From Paraclostridium sordellii (GTDB lineage: Bacteria > Bacillota > Clostridia > Peptostreptococcales > Peptostreptococcaceae), in the NCBI RefSeq assembly GCF_000953675.1, contig NZ_LN679998.1, positions 3,190,224-3,254,223 of the forward strand: a stretch of DNA of 64,000 bases. Direction: 5' to 3'. Of the stretch, positions 54,173 to 62,704 are shown piece after piece; the first letter of the stretch is position 1; the number at the start of each line of letters is the position of its first letter. The translations under genes were made by a program, and so were the position numbers. A model generated the notes under the pieces. That model ran no database searches, had not been told where the DNA came from, and saw nothing but the letters and a program-made list of their open reading frames with translations.

Positions 54173-54922
54173 CTATATTGATTTAAATTTAGAACTTATC
54201 AAGGCTTTTAGGTAATCTTTATTTTCTTCTAATTGTTTAACTCTGTTTACATTAGCCCCTGATGGATGTGGAAACCCTAATAGTATTTGATTTTTATAAA
54301 CTAGATTATCCTCACTTAATTTTAATAATACATCTTGAACAGCTTTTCCAAGCGGTATCAATAGTACTTCTTCCAGCTTATCTAAACTTTTAAATTCATT
54401 TATAAAATTTTCATAAACATACTTCATCAAAAACTCACTTTTTATTAATTTTGGAGTATGTCCTGAATAGTTTTGTTTATTTACAAAAACAGGATATGGA
54501 ATTAGAGAAACAGTATGTAGTAAATAATCCTTATCTTCAAATAATTCTTTACAACTATTTATTTTTAAAGCATCATTAAGTTTTATTTCATCTAACATAC
54601 CTATTATATTTTTTCTTAGGCTTCCACTAAATCTTCCAGCTACTTTACATTTATATTGTATTTCCTCAATACTAGTTCCCTTTTCAAATTCTTTTCTTGC
54701 TGTAGATATAGCCGTACTCATTTGTTGAAATCCCGGTGTTATTCCAATTATAAATATCTTTGCTTTAGAATTTAAATATTCATTATGCGGAGCATAAAAA
54801 ATTTCCATATTACCTTGTTTTTCAATTAAAAAATTTTTGGTTAATATCTCATCTTTTGTATATTTATCCTTAATAGGCAGTTTCATAATAGCATCTTGAT
54901 AATCATATAATGTCTTTTTCAT
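54173..54922 (-). CDS. Uracil-DNA-glycosylase-superfamily-like protein
   Basis: A 249-aa protein. KIFIIGITPGFQQM (about 55-68) matches motif 1 of the uracil-DNA glycosylase fold (G-x-x-P-G), and LLGFPHPSGANVNR near the C-terminus matches the HPSG-type motif 2. It is not a standard family 1 or 4 enzyme: the Fe-S cysteines of family 4 are not seen. DNA repair or a phage-defence role are both possible. ATG at 54922 has AAAGGAGGG directly upstream. Confidence 0.6.
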   Translation of the reverse strand: MKKTLYDYQDAIMKLPIKDKYTKDEILTKNFLIEKQGNMEIFYAPHNEYLNSKAKIFIIGITPGFQQMSTAISTARKEFEKGTSIEEIQYKCKVAGRFSGSLRKNIIGMLDEIKLNDALKINSCKELFEDKDYLLHTVSLIPYPVFVNKQNYSGHTPKLIKSEFLMKYVYENFINEFKSLDKLEEVLLIPLGKAVQDVLLKLSEDNLVYKNQILLGFPHPSGANVNRVKQLEENKDYLKALISSKFKSI

Positions 54923-54982
54923 AATACCCTCCTTTGATATATAAACTCTCAAATTTTATTCCAATTATATATTAATATAACT

Positions 54983-55012
54983 AAAAAAGCATCTTAATAT
55001 TAAGATGCTTTC
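54983..55012 (-). terminator. Intrinsic terminator of the 107-aa gene
   Basis: AAAGCATCTTAATATTAAGATGCTTT hairpin and TTT on the minus strand. Confidence 0.85.
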
Positions 55013-55035
55013 TTAAATTATATTGTTTTAATATT

Positions 55036-55359
55036 TTAATATCTAAATGGTGGAGTTGTATAAGGATATGCCAACAATGATAATGCAATCAAACTAGAAA
55101 GAGGAATAGCTCTTCTTCTATATCTTCTATATCTTCTCGAAAATCCAGACTGTCTTTTATTGTTTTGATTTTTACACTCTTTATCTACCATATCCTCTCC
55201 AACCAATACAGTCACATAGCTTCCATCTACATGTTCAATAATCCCGTCAAACATACGTCCATCTTTCATTTTAAATATAGCATGGTAATTCATTAATTTT
55301 TCACACTTATCATAAATTTTACATTCATATTTATTATAGTTTTCTTTATATGAATTCAT
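55036..55359 (-). CDS. Small Sm-like protein with arginine-tyrosine tract
   Basis: A 107-aa protein. The middle (HAIFKMKDGRMFDGIIEHVDGSYVTVLVGED, about 26-56) looks like an Sm/Hfq-type barrel segment. It is followed by RRYRRYRRRAIPLSSLIALSLLAYPYTTPPFRY, a basic then hydrophobic tail. Similar small proteins with an arginine tract and Pro/Tyr-rich ends occur in spore-forming Firmicutes. The function is unknown; RNA binding or spore-coat location are guesses. GGGAGG precedes the ATG. Confidence 0.6.
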   Translation of the reverse strand: MNSYKENYNKYECKIYDKCEKLMNYHAIFKMKDGRMFDGIIEHVDGSYVTVLVGEDMVDKECKNQNNKRQSGFSRRYRRYRRRAIPLSSLIALSLLAYPYTTPPFRY

Positions 55360-55585
55360 TTTATCAACTCCTCCCTATCATAGTATTCATTTTTGCAATA
55401 AAGAACTCTGCATCTAAATAAATATTTCTCTTAACTTCTATAATTTTTTCTAAATCATGTAGCTGTTTTGAATACAAAAATTAAACTTATACTCTATAAA
55501 ATTTTTATTGACTCTCCCTTTAGAGTAGATATTTCTATTTAAATACAATAAATTTAATTTTGGTTATATGAAAGGAAGTTTTAGT

Positions 55586-56215
55586 ATGAAGAGGGTAATA
55601 TATAGGAATATACTTGATTCAGATTATGAAATAATTAAGCAATTGATTGGAGATGCATTCGGCTTTACTGAATTTATTAAAGATAAGGAGTTATTAGATA
55701 TAGTATTAAGTGGTTATCTTCAAGATTGTATTTTAAATAGTTCATTTAGTAATGTAGATCAAATGGATGATAAGGTAATTGGTTTTATTTTAGGAAATGC
55801 TAAAAAGGATAAAAACCGTATAAGTAATTATGGCAATCCTTTAAATTTTAACAACAACGAAGTTGATTTAATTATTTCTAATGAAGAAAATAAAAACTTA
55901 TTTAAAGAGTTCTCAAAAATTACAGATACTTACAAAGAACTCATCAAGAAAAAAGAAAATACATTCCAAGGTTGTATACAGTTATTTGTCGTATCTGGAG
56001 AGTCTAGAGGTCTTGGGGTTGGAAAAAACTTGATTAAGTATTTATTTGATTATATGAAAAGTATGGATGTAAAATCTTTATATTTATTTACAGATACTAG
56101 ATGTAACTATGGATTTTACGATAGTCAAAATTTTAATAGGATAGATGAAAAAGAGGTATATTTTGATTCTATATGGTCAAGTTTAAACATATTTCTATAC
56201 AGCTATAATTTTTAA
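55586..56215 (+). CDS. GNAT-family N-acetyltransferase
   Basis: A 209-aa acetyltransferase. Acetyl-CoA-binding motif A is QLFVVSGESRGLGVGKNLIKYL (about 134-155, with R-G-x-G-V-G-K), followed by LYLFTDTRCNYGFYDSQNF, the usual motif B. The substrate is unknown. The ATG at 55586 has AAAGGA upstream; one six codons earlier has none. It lies just outside the left end of the rlmH-site insert and converges on it. Confidence 0.82.
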   Translation: MKRVIYRNILDSDYEIIKQLIGDAFGFTEFIKDKELLDIVLSGYLQDCILNSSFSNVDQMDDKVIGFILGNAKKDKNRISNYGNPLNFNNNEVDLIISNEENKNLFKEFSKITDTYKELIKKKENTFQGCIQLFVVSGESRGLGVGKNLIKYLFDYMKSMDVKSLYLFTDTRCNYGFYDSQNFNRIDEKEVYFDSIWSSLNIFLYSYNF

Positions 56216-56257
56216 ATACACTTTAGATTTTTATTAAAACTATTTGCATATATAATA

Positions 56258-56297
56258 AAAGACATAATATTTAAATTAAATATTATGTCTTTTTTGT
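56258..56297. terminator. Terminator left of the insert, probably the ancestral rlmH terminator
   Basis: AAAAGACATAATATTTAA / TTAAATATTATGTCTTTT hairpin with T-run. It serves the GNAT gene. Without the insert it would lie 22 bases downstream of the rlmH stop on the minus strand, consistent with its being the original rlmH terminator. Confidence 0.75.
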
Positions 56298-56318
56298 AAT
56301 TTTTATAAATAATATCAT

Positions 56319-56336
56319 TTACTTGTGGTACGGTTC
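56319..56336. repeat. Left attachment-site copy (direct repeat)
   Basis: Exact copy of the final 18 bases of rlmH. Identity stops on both sides (T/C outside, T/A inside). Confidence 0.85.
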
Positions 56337-56354
56337 TCCGTACCGTACCCTACG
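56327..56354. repeat. Overlapping inverted repeats at the left element end
   Basis: GGTACGG-TTCT-CCGTACC (56327-56344) overlaps CTCCGTA-CCGTACCC-TACGGAG (56336-56357 region). They are GC-rich islands in AT-rich DNA and could be recombinase-binding arms. Confidence 0.6.
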
Positions 56355-56374
56355 GAGCGTGTTTTTATCTACTT

Positions 56375-58162
56375 TTATTCTAAATCTTCTTTTCTCCATC
56401 TATTAATCACGTCTGTAAAATCAATATTATTCCATTCTTTTTTCCATTCACAGTGAAATGCTATACTTTCTGACTCAGGTTCTGGGTTTGGCTTCTCTAG
56501 CTTAACTATAGAAGGTAATGGAACAGAATCACCTACTATTAAACACTCTCCACAAGATAAAGTAGGTAGTACGTCAGCTATTGAACTTGTATTATTAGGA
56601 AGTAAATGTTTTATATAACTTTGATCATTTACATTAGTTAATCTCAATACTGCAAAGTTATTACATTGAGAAAATATTGTATCTGATACTTCAGATGGAC
56701 GTTGACTTACGACCATTAAGCTTAAACCATATTTTCTACCCTCTTTTGCAATACGTTCAATAGACTTTTTAGAAGCTTTATATTCACTTCCACCCTGCTT
56801 AGGTATATAGTTATGTGCTTCTTCATATACAATCATAAAAGGAATATCATTCTTCTTTCCAATAGAATGCATTAGTTTTGAATAATGAAATGTAAAATCG
56901 AATACCAATCTAGATATTAAACTAATTGTTATACTTAATACCTCAAACGGTATCCCACTTAAATCTATTATAGTAACATTAGATTTATCAATATATCCTA
57001 AAAATTGTTTTAGAATATCTTCAAAGTCATTCGACTTATATAGTTCTTTTGCTTCTCTATTTTTATATGGTTTAAGTAAAAATTCTAATCTTTTATCATT
57101 CAACTTAGTATCTAACCTAGATATAAATCTTTCAAATTCTCCATTAAATGGTCCGTTAGATGCTTTTGCGTCTTTTGCTGTACTTGTAGGACAAAAATTC
57201 TTTTTATTCTTAAAATATTCATTTCTATCCATTATTAGAGATCCACAATCTAATTTTGGTAATTGTTGTTCTCCTGCTTTTTTATTTATTACTTCATTAT
57301 TTATGTTATATATGTAGTTATATACCTCAATAATATCAAAAAATATAGGTGTATCATATGTTATCTTTGATTCATCTAAATCTGGATTATGTTTTATCTT
57401 ATTCATTATTACCGCATTCTTAAACTGAGATATTTGATTATGAGAATTATTTTCTCCACTTTCTATAAAAATTGACTCTAATTCTTCTGAATTCATTAAC
57501 CAGTATGGTAATTTTAATGTATCTACACTAAGTACATTAAGATTAAAATCTTGGTCATCATATAACCTAAATGCCTTTTGGTATTCATCATGAATATCAA
57601 ATATTATAATATGTGCATTTTTTTGATTCAATTTATGTATATTACTATTATTATTAATACCTACAGCATCCTGTAATATTTTAGCTACTGTACATGATTT
57701 CCCAGAACCTGTTGACCCGACAATCCCAATATGTTTACCAAAAAATTTATTACCATCTATATACATCTTTATATCTCTATTTTGACTTAATACCCCAAAT
57801 TCAAAAGAAAATTGTTCATTCTCACAAAAAATTTGCTTTAATTCTTCATCCTTTATCAAATACACTTCTTCAGTAGGAGATGGTAGTCTAAGTCCACCCT
57901 GAAAAAATTCATTATTATCATTTATACATCCTATTGGCTGTAATTGTATTATATATTTAACCTCTGTATCACTTATCTGAGATAACTTAATATTTTGAAT
58001 TGAACCTATTACAAAATTGCTATTCCCTTCTTTTACTTTTAAAAACTTGCCTATTTGTAAAACTTCTTTATTCTGTTCTAATGTATTATTGTCATCTATT
58101 ATTAGATTAATATAACTTGGTGTACTTTCAATAACTCTTCCTATTATATTTTCATTTGACAT
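56375..58162 (-). CDS. herA: HerA-type ATPase/DNA translocase of a defence cassette
   Basis: A 595-aa HerA-FtsK-superfamily ATPase. The HAS-barrel domain is at about 5-100, Walker A is GSTGSGKS (149-156), and HIIIFDIHDEY follows. Walker B with catalytic glutamate is PFMIVYEEAHNY (about 448-459), then VSQRPSEVSDTIFSQCNNF sensor/arginine-finger region. HerA hexamers pump DNA and pair with nucleases (NurA, SIR2, DUF4297) in known antiphage systems. It follows the nuclease-like gene by 18 bases. GGGGG precedes the ATG. It is inside the rlmH-site insert. Confidence 0.88.
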   Translation of the reverse strand: MSNENIIGRVIESTPSYINLIIDDNNTLEQNKEVLQIGKFLKVKEGNSNFVIGSIQNIKLSQISDTEVKYIIQLQPIGCINDNNEFFQGGLRLPSPTEEVYLIKDEELKQIFCENEQFSFEFGVLSQNRDIKMYIDGNKFFGKHIGIVGSTGSGKSCTVAKILQDAVGINNNSNIHKLNQKNAHIIIFDIHDEYQKAFRLYDDQDFNLNVLSVDTLKLPYWLMNSEELESIFIESGENNSHNQISQFKNAVIMNKIKHNPDLDESKITYDTPIFFDIIEVYNYIYNINNEVINKKAGEQQLPKLDCGSLIMDRNEYFKNKKNFCPTSTAKDAKASNGPFNGEFERFISRLDTKLNDKRLEFLLKPYKNREAKELYKSNDFEDILKQFLGYIDKSNVTIIDLSGIPFEVLSITISLISRLVFDFTFHYSKLMHSIGKKNDIPFMIVYEEAHNYIPKQGGSEYKASKKSIERIAKEGRKYGLSLMVVSQRPSEVSDTIFSQCNNFAVLRLTNVNDQSYIKHLLPNNTSSIADVLPTLSCGECLIVGDSVPLPSIVKLEKPNPEPESESIAFHCEWKKEWNNIDFTDVINRWRKEDLE

Positions 58163-58180
58163 AATTATATCCCCCTATAG

Positions 58181-59518
58181 TTAATTATTCTCAAGACTAT
58201 CACTTAGCTTAAGTAAATATCTTAGTTCATTAAAATTTCTTATCGTTAATTGTTCCAGTTCTACATCCTGAGTATCTAAATCTTCATATTTTTTTTCGCT
58301 AATTATAAATAAAATATTAGGTTTAAATGTATTAATAGTATCTACTATATCATCACTGTATCCAGTAAATCTTATTGAAAATTCTTTCCAATCTGATTGC
58401 CCGTTTCTTCTTTGTATCTTTTTAGGTTCTCTCATCAGTGCATCCTTAAAAAATCGTTTACCTCGCATTCCATTTTCATATGATATATTTCTTCTATATA
58501 ATCTTTCTTCTAGGTTATATATGTCTATCTCTAACTTAGTCAGTCCATCTAAACAAAACATTGGTGTTTCATGTAGTTCTATTTTGTAATTATACTTTAA
58601 ATTATAATCATTTATAAATGTTATTAACTCTTCATCAAAATCTTCAATAGATTCTGCATCTAGTATAAAATTTACCACTTTGCTATTGTTTTTTAGTCTC
58701 GAATTTATCTGCATTCTTCTTTTATCCATAATCTTTTTATAAGATTTTAATTCTAATGTCCATCTAGTTATTGCTGTTCTTTTTTTGTGTTTTAAATTTT
58801 TTATAAAATCGGACTTCTTTATAACTCTATCTTCTTCACTATGTAATACACTTAAGTCTGCTATTTGTTGTATAGAATTAGGATAAAATAAATCTTCTAT
58901 GTCTTGACCCGACAAGTCAGAACTTTCTAATTCATTTTTAGCTTTTTCGCATATATCTTCAAAACTCTCACCTAATACTAACTCAAATTTCTCTATAAAT
59001 GATTCCATTCTTATGATTGGCTCCAATTCAGATAAATTTTCTATGTAATATGATGCAATCGTATCTTTTTCAGCTTTAGTGTTACTATCTTTTGTTATTA
59101 AATTTTGTATATTAGTACATTTCGGTACAATGATTTTAGAAATATACTTTGCTATATATTCTTTATTCTCTGTTTTAAATATAGATTTTAATTCGTCTAT
59201 AGTAAGTTCTACTTTTCTACATTCTTCATCAGAAAAATATGCATATAAAGTATATTTAATATTTTCATTTTGATTTTCACAATAATGTACCATCATTTGT
59301 AATATTGGTTTGTATAAATCTGATAGTGTATATTTTCCTTTAGTTTCATGGTATTTACACTGTATTGCATTGATTAGTCCATTTGAATTTACATCAATAT
59401 CTTCAATAATACCTTCAACTGTTATTTCATCATTATCTTCGCTCTCTAAAATTTTTAATAAGGTTAAATTAAATTGATATAAAAAACCCTTTATTGTATA
59501 ATCTGCTGTTCTCCCCAT
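58181..59518 (-). CDS. DUF4297-like dsDNA nuclease of the HerA defence cassette
   Basis: A 445-aa protein. The N-terminal domain has GFLYQFNLTLLKIL (11-24), EGIIEDID (35-42) and AIQCKYHE (51-58). This E-D...Q-x-K pattern is that of PD-(D/E)xK nucleases of the DUF4297/Cap4 type. The remainder is helical and charged, ending in a C-terminal domain (about 360-445) of unknown fold. HerA-DUF4297 pairs form large complexes that degrade DNA upon phage infection. GGAGGAG precedes the ATG. It is the first gene of the two-gene operon; a run of AT-rich repeats lies in its promoter area. Confidence 0.8.
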   Translation of the reverse strand: MGRTADYTIKGFLYQFNLTLLKILESEDNDEITVEGIIEDIDVNSNGLINAIQCKYHETKGKYTLSDLYKPILQMMVHYCENQNENIKYTLYAYFSDEECRKVELTIDELKSIFKTENKEYIAKYISKIIVPKCTNIQNLITKDSNTKAEKDTIASYYIENLSELEPIIRMESFIEKFELVLGESFEDICEKAKNELESSDLSGQDIEDLFYPNSIQQIADLSVLHSEEDRVIKKSDFIKNLKHKKRTAITRWTLELKSYKKIMDKRRMQINSRLKNNSKVVNFILDAESIEDFDEELITFINDYNLKYNYKIELHETPMFCLDGLTKLEIDIYNLEERLYRRNISYENGMRGKRFFKDALMREPKKIQRRNGQSDWKEFSIRFTGYSDDIVDTINTFKPNILFIISEKKYEDLDTQDVELEQLTIRNFNELRYLLKLSDSLENN

Positions 59519-59556
59519 TTAACTCCTCCATAGTATAATTACGATTTAGTTATAAG

Positions 59557-59605
59557 CTTAGATATATATTATATAATATTATTATATAATATTGTAATGT
59601 AATCC
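59557..59605. repeat. AT-rich tandem palindromes upstream of the nuclease gene
   Basis: Two ATTATATAAT blocks (from about 59568 and 59580) separated by a few bases, in the probable promoter of the cassette. TATAAT candidates abound, so a single promoter cannot be chosen; a repressor binding the repeats is possible. Confidence 0.35.
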
Positions 59606-59642
59606 CATTTTTTTCATTTTATTAGTATAAAATATTTTATAT

Positions 59643-59678
59643 AAAAAAGATGTTAATTTCAAATTAACATCTTTTTTT
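59643..59678 (-). terminator. Terminator at the right end of the insert
   Basis: AAAGATGTTAATTTGAAATTAACATCTTT hairpin with T/A runs either side. It now terminates rlmH transcription 90 bases past the stop. Confidence 0.8.
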
Positions 59679-59686
59679 ATATTTCA

Positions 59687-59707
59687 ATGGTGAATACAGT
59701 TCACCAT
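59687..59707. repeat. Inverted repeat near the right element end
   Basis: ATGGTGAA-TACAG-TTCACCAT, eight-base perfect arms, 60 bases inside the right attachment site. It may take part in recombinase binding. Confidence 0.4.
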
Positions 59708-59767
59708 ATGCATACTTGCTATTAAATTTAAGTTAAAGATACTGTTTTTGTTAAAAATCTCGCTCCC

Positions 59768-60247
59768 TTACTTGTGGTACGGTTCATTGTTATTTATTCT
59801 AAAAGATCTATAAACCTGTTCTAAAAGAATTAACTTCATAAGTTGATGAGGGAAAGTCATCTTAGAAAAAGATAATTTATAATCCGCTCTTTTTAAAACC
59901 TCATCCGCCAAACCTAAAGATCCTCCTATAATAAAAGTTATATGACTAATACCTCTAACAGCTAGCTTACTTATAGTATCTGCTAATTCTTCTGATGATA
60001 AGTTTTTACCATCAATAGCTAAAGCTATAACATAGCTATTATTTTTTATTTTTGATAATATTTTTTGTCCCTCTTTATTTTTTACAATCTCCATGTCCTT
60101 ATCACTTAAATTCTCTGGGCATTTTTCATCGTCTAATTCTATCATATCTAGTTTACAGTACTTAGATAACCTCTTACTAAATTCTTCTATACCTAATTTT
60201 AGATATTTTTCTTTAAGCTTTCCAACGCTTATTATAGTTATATTCAT
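59768..60247 (-). CDS. rlmH: 23S rRNA pseudouridine1915 N3-methyltransferase RlmH
   Basis: SPOUT-class methyltransferase acting on helix 69 of the assembled 70S ribosome. It has 159 aa, exactly the family length. The C-terminal knot is visible: [16 protein letters not shown] (about 100-115) and [23 protein letters not shown], ending NNEPYHK. The ATG at 60247 has GGAG six bases upstream; the longer reading from TTG would include this site. The gene is intact because the insert restores the last 18 bases. It is the orfX of staphylococci. Confidence 0.97.
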   Translation of the reverse strand: MNITIISVGKLKEKYLKLGIEEFSKRLSKYCKLDMIELDDEKCPENLSDKDMEIVKNKEGQKILSKIKNNSYVIALAIDGKNLSSEELADTISKLAVRGISHITFIIGGSLGLADEVLKRADYKLSFSKMTFPHQLMKLILLEQVYRSFRINNNEPYHK

Positions 60248-60261
60248 AAATATCTCCAATC

Positions 60262-61056
60262 TTACAATCTATATATATCTGATGGCTCATCTCTTAAAAG
60301 CACATCTAACTTTAAATCTTGTCCAACTATCATATCATTTTGAAGTAATATCCCTTTTGAAGTTTCATATGCTAATTCAGGAAAGTTATTTTCTTTACTC
60401 AAATGTGCAAGTAATATAGATTCTGTTCCTTGATTAACTAAATCAACACAAAACTTAGCTGCTTCTTCATTTGATAAATGTCCTGTCTCTGACATTACTC
60501 TCTTCTTTAATGCGTATGGATAGGATCCCATCATTAACATATTTGGATCAAAATTTGACTCTAAAACTACTAATTTTGATTTATATAAATGTTTCTTTAT
60601 GTTTTCTGTTATACAACCTATATCTGTTGCTATAGAAATTTTCTCTTGTTTATTATTATAAAAATTAAATCCTACTGAATCTGCTGAGTCATGTGATGTT
60701 GAAAAAGGTCTTACTATTAAATCATCTAGTGCATAAGTTTTATCATTTTCAAAAACCTTCATATTTTTATCTTGAATTTCTCCAAGCTTGTCCTTCATAG
60801 CACACCATGTTTTCACATTAGCAAATATAGGTAGATCAAATTTTCTAGATAAAATTCCAGCTCCTTTTATATGATCTGAATGTTCATGCGTTATAAAAAT
60901 CCCTTTTAATGTACTTGCATCTATATCTAAATCCTTTAAATTGGTTGTAATCTTTTTACCACTAAGACCTGCATCAACTAAAATCTTAGTGTTCTTGCAT
61001 CCAATATAATGGCAATTCCCGCTACTTCCACTTCCAATAGAACTATATTCTAGCAT
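60262..61056 (-). CDS. walJ: Metallo-beta-lactamase-fold hydrolase WalJ/YycJ
   Basis: A 264-aa cytoplasmic metallohydrolase. The metal motif [10 protein letters not shown] is at about 55-64, with [16 protein letters not shown] and LESNFD giving the other ligands, and HLSNEEA and LAHLSKENN downstream. Bacillus YycJ is a 5'-3' exonuclease connected to mismatch repair. Linkage to rlmH is conserved in Firmicutes; here the gap is 14 bases. GAGGTG precedes the ATG. Confidence 0.93.
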   Translation of the reverse strand: MLEYSSIGSGSSGNCHYIGCKNTKILVDAGLSGKKITTNLKDLDIDASTLKGIFITHEHSDHIKGAGILSRKFDLPIFANVKTWCAMKDKLGEIQDKNMKVFENDKTYALDDLIVRPFSTSHDSADSVGFNFYNNKQEKISIATDIGCITENIKKHLYKSKLVVLESNFDPNMLMMGSYPYALKKRVMSETGHLSNEEAAKFCVDLVNQGTESILLAHLSKENNFPELAYETSKGILLQNDMIVGQDLKLDVLLRDEPSDIYRL

Positions 61057-61100
61057 TCATTCACCTCTCTCTGTTGACAATCATAGATTATATTATACCA

Positions 61101-61140
61101 AAAAATTATAGCCTTAAAAAATTTTTTAAGGCTATAATCT
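61101..61140 (-). terminator. Intrinsic terminator of the M1 metallopeptidase gene
   Basis: AGATTATAGCCTTAAAAA and TTTTTAAGGCTATAATTTTT form a long hairpin ending in a T-run on the minus strand. Confidence 0.85.
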
Positions 61141-61144
61141 AAAA

Positions 61145-62608
61145 TTACTTATTTTTTCCTATTATCTTTTCTATATCGACTCCGTTTTTTTTCCATAATT
61201 CTACAAATTGAGTCCCATTTACATTTTTAAACTTATATGTTTTGTAGTAATCCTTTAAAACATCAAAAAATACCTTATCTCCAACTTCTTCTCTTATTTT
61301 ATGAAATAGTACAGCTCCTCTAGTATATACATTTAAACTATATTCTGTTGAATTTTTATATTGGCTACTAGGTTTAAAGATATTTTCATCTGAATACGAT
61401 CTACTTTGAGCTTCCATATTTTCAATCAATCTATCCAAGTACTCTTTTCCATACCTTTTTTCAAAATACAATATAGTAGAGTATTCCGTCAATGCTTCAT
61501 CTATCCAAGGTTCATTAACTTCATCATTTCCAACTGTTCCATACCACCATTGATGTGCAGTTTCATGAGCTATCACATATTCTAATAAAAACTTGTTTTT
61601 GTTTGTATATAAATTTTTATCAATCATAGATATCATAGGATATTCCATTCCTCCTATATAAAAATCACTAGCTATTACTGAATATTTATTATATGGATAT
61701 TCTCCAAATAGCTCACTAAATATTTCTATAGAATCTTTTGCAATTTTAGTACTTATCTCTGAAAATTCTGGGTTTAAATTGTATGTAGTTATTTCTATAT
61801 CTTTTAATTTATCCTTTTTAACCTTAAATTTATCACTTAGAATTAAAGCAAAATCTCTCACACTTTTTGCTTCAATATCGTATAATGATTTTTTATTATC
61901 TGTCTTGGTTTCTACTATATTACCTGTACTTCCTACTATGTATTTTGCTGGCACTAAAATTTTGACCTTAAAGTCATTTATATCACTATAAAATGGATCA
62001 CCTATAGTTTCATAGCTTTTTGTATTCCATCCCTTTTTATCATATACACATGCTATAGGGAACCAATTTGTTATATTTATAGTATCCTGACCATACCCAA
62101 ATCTACCACAGGAGTTTGGTAATTTTATATTAAATTTCATATCTATGTAAATTGAATCATTTTTATCTAATGGTTTATCTAATTTTAATTCTAATATATC
62201 ATTTTTTTCTCCTTGAATCTCATAATTTACTTTCTTTCCTTCAATTATTATATTTTCAATACTTATGTATCCCTCGTTAAACCCATTGGGGTACGCTTGA
62301 TTCATCTGAGTTTTTTCAAATGGTGCAAATTCTTCCTTTGAAAAAGCATTTGGATATATATGAAAATATAAACTTCTTAACTTTGAGTTTGTATTATTGA
62401 CATATTCTATATTTTGGTTGCATTTTAATCTTTTTACCTCATCTTCTAAAATCACCTCTATATTATATTTATTAAGTTTTTTATTACTTTCATTTAATAC
62501 AGATTTATCAGGTGTTTTTCGCAAAAAAATTAGACCTGAAAAGAATATTATAAATATAAATGAAAATATTATAATAATACGATTTTTTTTACTAAAATCA
62601 ATAATCAA
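61145..62608 (-). CDS. M1-family metallopeptidase, membrane-anchored
   Basis: A 487-aa gluzincin. An N-terminal signal anchor (about 9-28) is followed by a beta-rich domain (about 45-245), then the catalytic domain. GGMEYPMISM (about 316-325) is the GxMEN-like exopeptidase region with Tyr in place of Asn. HETAHQWW (about 350-357) is HExxH, and NEPWIDEALTEY supplies the third zinc ligand. Extracytoplasmic aminopeptidase-like activity is probable. The start is TTG with GGAGG upstream. It diverges from dnaD. Confidence 0.88.
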   Translation of the reverse strand: MIIDFSKKNRIIIIFSFIFIIFFSGLIFLRKTPDKSVLNESNKKLNKYNIEVILEDEVKRLKCNQNIEYVNNTNSKLRSLYFHIYPNAFSKEEFAPFEKTQMNQAYPNGFNEGYISIENIIIEGKKVNYEIQGEKNDILELKLDKPLDKNDSIYIDMKFNIKLPNSCGRFGYGQDTINITNWFPIACVYDKKGWNTKSYETIGDPFYSDINDFKVKILVPAKYIVGSTGNIVETKTDNKKSLYDIEAKSVRDFALILSDKFKVKKDKLKDIEITTYNLNPEFSEISTKIAKDSIEIFSELFGEYPYNKYSVIASDFYIGGMEYPMISMIDKNLYTNKNKFLLEYVIAHETAHQWWYGTVGNDEVNEPWIDEALTEYSTILYFEKRYGKEYLDRLIENMEAQSRSYSDENIFKPSSQYKNSTEYSLNVYTRGAVLFHKIREEVGDKVFFDVLKDYYKTYKFKNVNGTQFVELWKKNGVDIEKIIGKNK

Positions 62609-62704
62609 TTAAATTCCTCCTCTTTTATTTAAATGAACTGCTTTAATTTTTTCCAAAATAAATTTGTGATAGATTTTATGATATAATCAATTTGAGGTGA
62701 TGAA

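Larger units (their letters stand above)
56319..59785. mobile_element. 3.4-kb insertion at the 3' end of rlmH (SCC-like site) carrying HerA and a nuclease
   Basis: The last 18 bases of rlmH, GAACCGTACCACAAGTAA (59785-59768, encoding EPYHK and stop), recur exactly at 56336-56319. The DNA between is 3431 bp and holds only the HerA and DUF4297-like genes. This is the target used by SCC-type elements in staphylococci. No recombinase is present, so it looks like a non-autonomous cargo element mobilised in trans. Inverted repeats lie near both ends. Confidence 0.8.

Noticed and set aside
56319-59785. Ccr-type or other recombinase within the rlmH-site insert
   Set aside because: Both ORFs are accounted for by HerA and the nuclease-like protein; no resolvase or integrase motif is present.
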